Made by a program: the position numbers and the translations under genes
Part shown: one piece after another, positions 23,210 through 24,019 of the stretch
Numbering within the stretch: the first letter of the stretch is position 1
Layout: each line of letters begins with the position of its first letter
The notes under the pieces: model-generated
What the model saw: the letters and a program-made list of their open reading frames with translations, nothing else
Databases searched by the model: none
Told to the model about the DNA's origin: nothing
IMG/VR virus record: IMGVR_UViG_3300015371_000175
Coordinates: 1-24,019 of that record
DNA length: 24,019 nucleotides
Source: a virus
Reading direction: 5' to 3' (one strand)

Positions 23210-23340
23210 GCTCCGACCACCCCCGCTGTGTCAAGTATCTGCAGGATCAGCAAAGCCGTCAACGCCGCGCAGATGTAGATGGTGCTGAACTTGTGGTGCT
23301 CCATCCAGTCGCGCATCGGCGTGCGACTTCGCTCCGTCAT
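23206..23340 (-). CDS. Small membrane protein (44 aa, one TM)
   Basis: This short frame reads MTERSRTPMRDWMEHHKFST followed by the hydrophobic helix IYICAALTALLILQIL and a short C-terminal DTAGVVGA. The N-terminal 18 residues are polar and basic, so it is probably N-in. The ATG at 23340 overlaps the previous gene's TGA (ATGA), and a GGAGG ribosome site lies 6 nt upstream. Its TGA overlaps the next ATG in the same manner. It is too short for family assignment. In this run of membrane proteins it could be one part of a two-component holin. Confidence 0.72.
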   Translation of the reverse strand: MTERSRTPMRDWMEHHKFSTIYICAALTALLILQILDTAGVVGA

Positions 23341-23513
23341 TTGGGCCCTCCATTCCTTCGCTCGTCGGCCCGGATAAAGAAGGGTAGTCCCATCATCGCT
23401 CCGAACAGCGCGAGCAGCACCGGCCGGTCGGTTGAGGTAGCGACCGTCTCATAGATGACTCCGGCCAACCCTCCGAAGAACATGATGACGTCGCGGAGCC
23501 ACTTCCACTCCAT
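23337..23513 (-). CDS. Small holin-like membrane protein (58 aa, two TM)
   Basis: The frame starts at the ATG immediately after the TAG of the small terminase gene and reads MEWKWLRDVIMFFGGLAGVI. A polar turn (YETVATSTDR) and a second hydrophobic segment PVLLALFGAMMGLPFFI follow, ending RADERRNGGPK. Two hairpin-forming transmembrane helices and a short charged C-terminus are the layout of class II holins, and the RPVLLALF...GLPFFIRADE stretch resembles small proteins near actinophage lysis genes. The C-terminus overlaps the next gene (ATGA). A holin role is reasonable but rests on topology and neighbours only. Confidence 0.75.
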   Translation of the reverse strand: MEWKWLRDVIMFFGGLAGVIYETVATSTDRPVLLALFGAMMGLPFFIRADERRNGGPK

Positions 23514-23978
23514 CTACTGCTCTCCGCCCTCGATCACGCTTAGACGCGCCCTTCTGGCTGCAGATGACCTGCTCTGTCGCTTCTTGTCCTCGGCCTTTTC
23601 CTGCGCCTCCGCGAAGATCGGCAACCTGTAGCGGAGGTCGCGCTTGCCTTTGGGCGTGTAGCCGAGCTTGTCCAGCCGGGCTGTGAGGTGCTTCTCATAC
23701 TTGTACGGCTCGTCGCACCAGTAAGCGTGGATGCGGGCGGTCTCCAGCACGTAGTCGATGTCGGCGACGGACAGCTGGCTCGATGACGGGTCGGCGCGCC
23801 ACGCCTTGTACGCCCGTTTCGTCGGAGCGGGCCATGCCTGGCCATCCGGCATCTTCGCCGGTAGCGGCGGCAGCGGCGACGTGAAGGTGCCCTCCGCCGG
23901 GAGGTCGATCCACTCGCCCTTCCGGGGTGCGTTCTTCCGCCTCCGCTCGTCTGCTGGCTTTGGTGCTGGTCCGGCCAT
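23514..23978 (-). CDS. Terminase small subunit
   Basis: This 154-aa protein opens MAGPAPKPADERRRKNAPRK, the characteristic start of many actinophage small terminases. A proline-rich linker (PLPPLPAKMPDGQAWPAPTK) leads to a helical core: RAYKAWRADPSSSQLSVADI, then DYVLETARIHAYW. The C-terminal half is basic and Lys/Arg-rich, ending ARLSVIEGGEQ. The small subunit recognises viral DNA and hands it to TerL. I chose the ATG at 23978, with a GGAG 12 nt upstream, over a TTG six codons earlier. The gene is separated from terL by five other genes. About 40 bases upstream (23979-24019) hold no other gene. Confidence 0.85.
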   Translation of the reverse strand: MAGPAPKPADERRRKNAPRKGEWIDLPAEGTFTSPLPPLPAKMPDGQAWPAPTKRAYKAWRADPSSSQLSVADIDYVLETARIHAYWCDEPYKYEKHLTARLDKLGYTPKGKRDLRYRLPIFAEAQEKAEDKKRQSRSSAARRARLSVIEGGEQ

Positions 23979-24019
23979 CAACGCATCAAGCTCCAATCCC
24001 GTACACGCAGTTTGCAGCC

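Noticed and set aside
22743-23234. Extended 163-aa reading of the 53-aa membrane protein
   Set aside because: The extra 110 residues are Arg/His/Gln-rich and lie over the convincing 101-aa membrane protein gene; the ATG at 22904 with an ATGA overlap is the better start.
1-24019. tRNA genes or rRNA
   Set aside because: No cloverleaf or TTCGANNC-type arm in a non-coding gap was found; all gaps are shorter than 90 nt and explained by hairpins or leaders.

Overview
The window is part of a double-stranded DNA tailed-phage (or prophage) genome. It is GC-rich (I estimate low to mid 60s %). Every convincing gene lies on the minus strand, so the biological reading order runs from position 24019 down to 1. 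The long tape measure protein, separate tail tube protein and lack of any sheath gene point to a siphovirus. The P22-type coat protein, SPP1 gp6-type portal and a tape measure carrying peptidase-M15-like and transglycosylase-like domains resemble phages of high-GC Gram-positive bacteria (Actinobacteria). The host assignment is an inference. No integrase, repressor, replication gene, tRNA or CRISPR array is visible, and the last gene (a minor tail protein) runs off the left edge.

Layout in transcription order. (1) 23978-21859: a terminase small subunit, then four very small membrane proteins and a TIM-barrel glycoside hydrolase. This block looks like a lysis cassette placed between the two terminase subunits. 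(2) 21862-14482, head module: large terminase, SPP1-type portal, a MuF-like protein fused to an HExxH metallopeptidase-like domain, a 53-aa protein, scaffold, P22-like major capsid protein and a head-tail adaptor. (3) 14504-9278, accessory cassette inserted into the head-tail connector region: four GT-A glycosyltransferases, a PIG-L/LmbE deacetylase, an HTH-coiled-coil-metallophosphoesterase, a 40-aa zinc ribbon and a SAM methyltransferase. (4) 9287-1, remaining connector genes and tail module: stopper-like protein, a 57-aa protein, tail terminator, HK97 gp10-like protein, major tail protein, two tail assembly chaperone frames joined by a probable -1 frameshift, a 1901-aa tape measure and the start of a minor tail protein.

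The genes are packed with ATGA or short overlaps, so translational coupling is probable throughout. The only real gaps are short (about 58-85 nt). Those around the major capsid gene and before the major tail gene hold stem-loops, which suggests differential expression of the most abundant virion proteins. No gene-free stretch longer than 300 bases exists. The parts most worth following up are the glycan-modification cassette, the MuF-metallopeptidase fusion and the putative lysis cassette with an atypical hydrolase. Many genes shorter than 60 codons were found by reading overlaps by hand.
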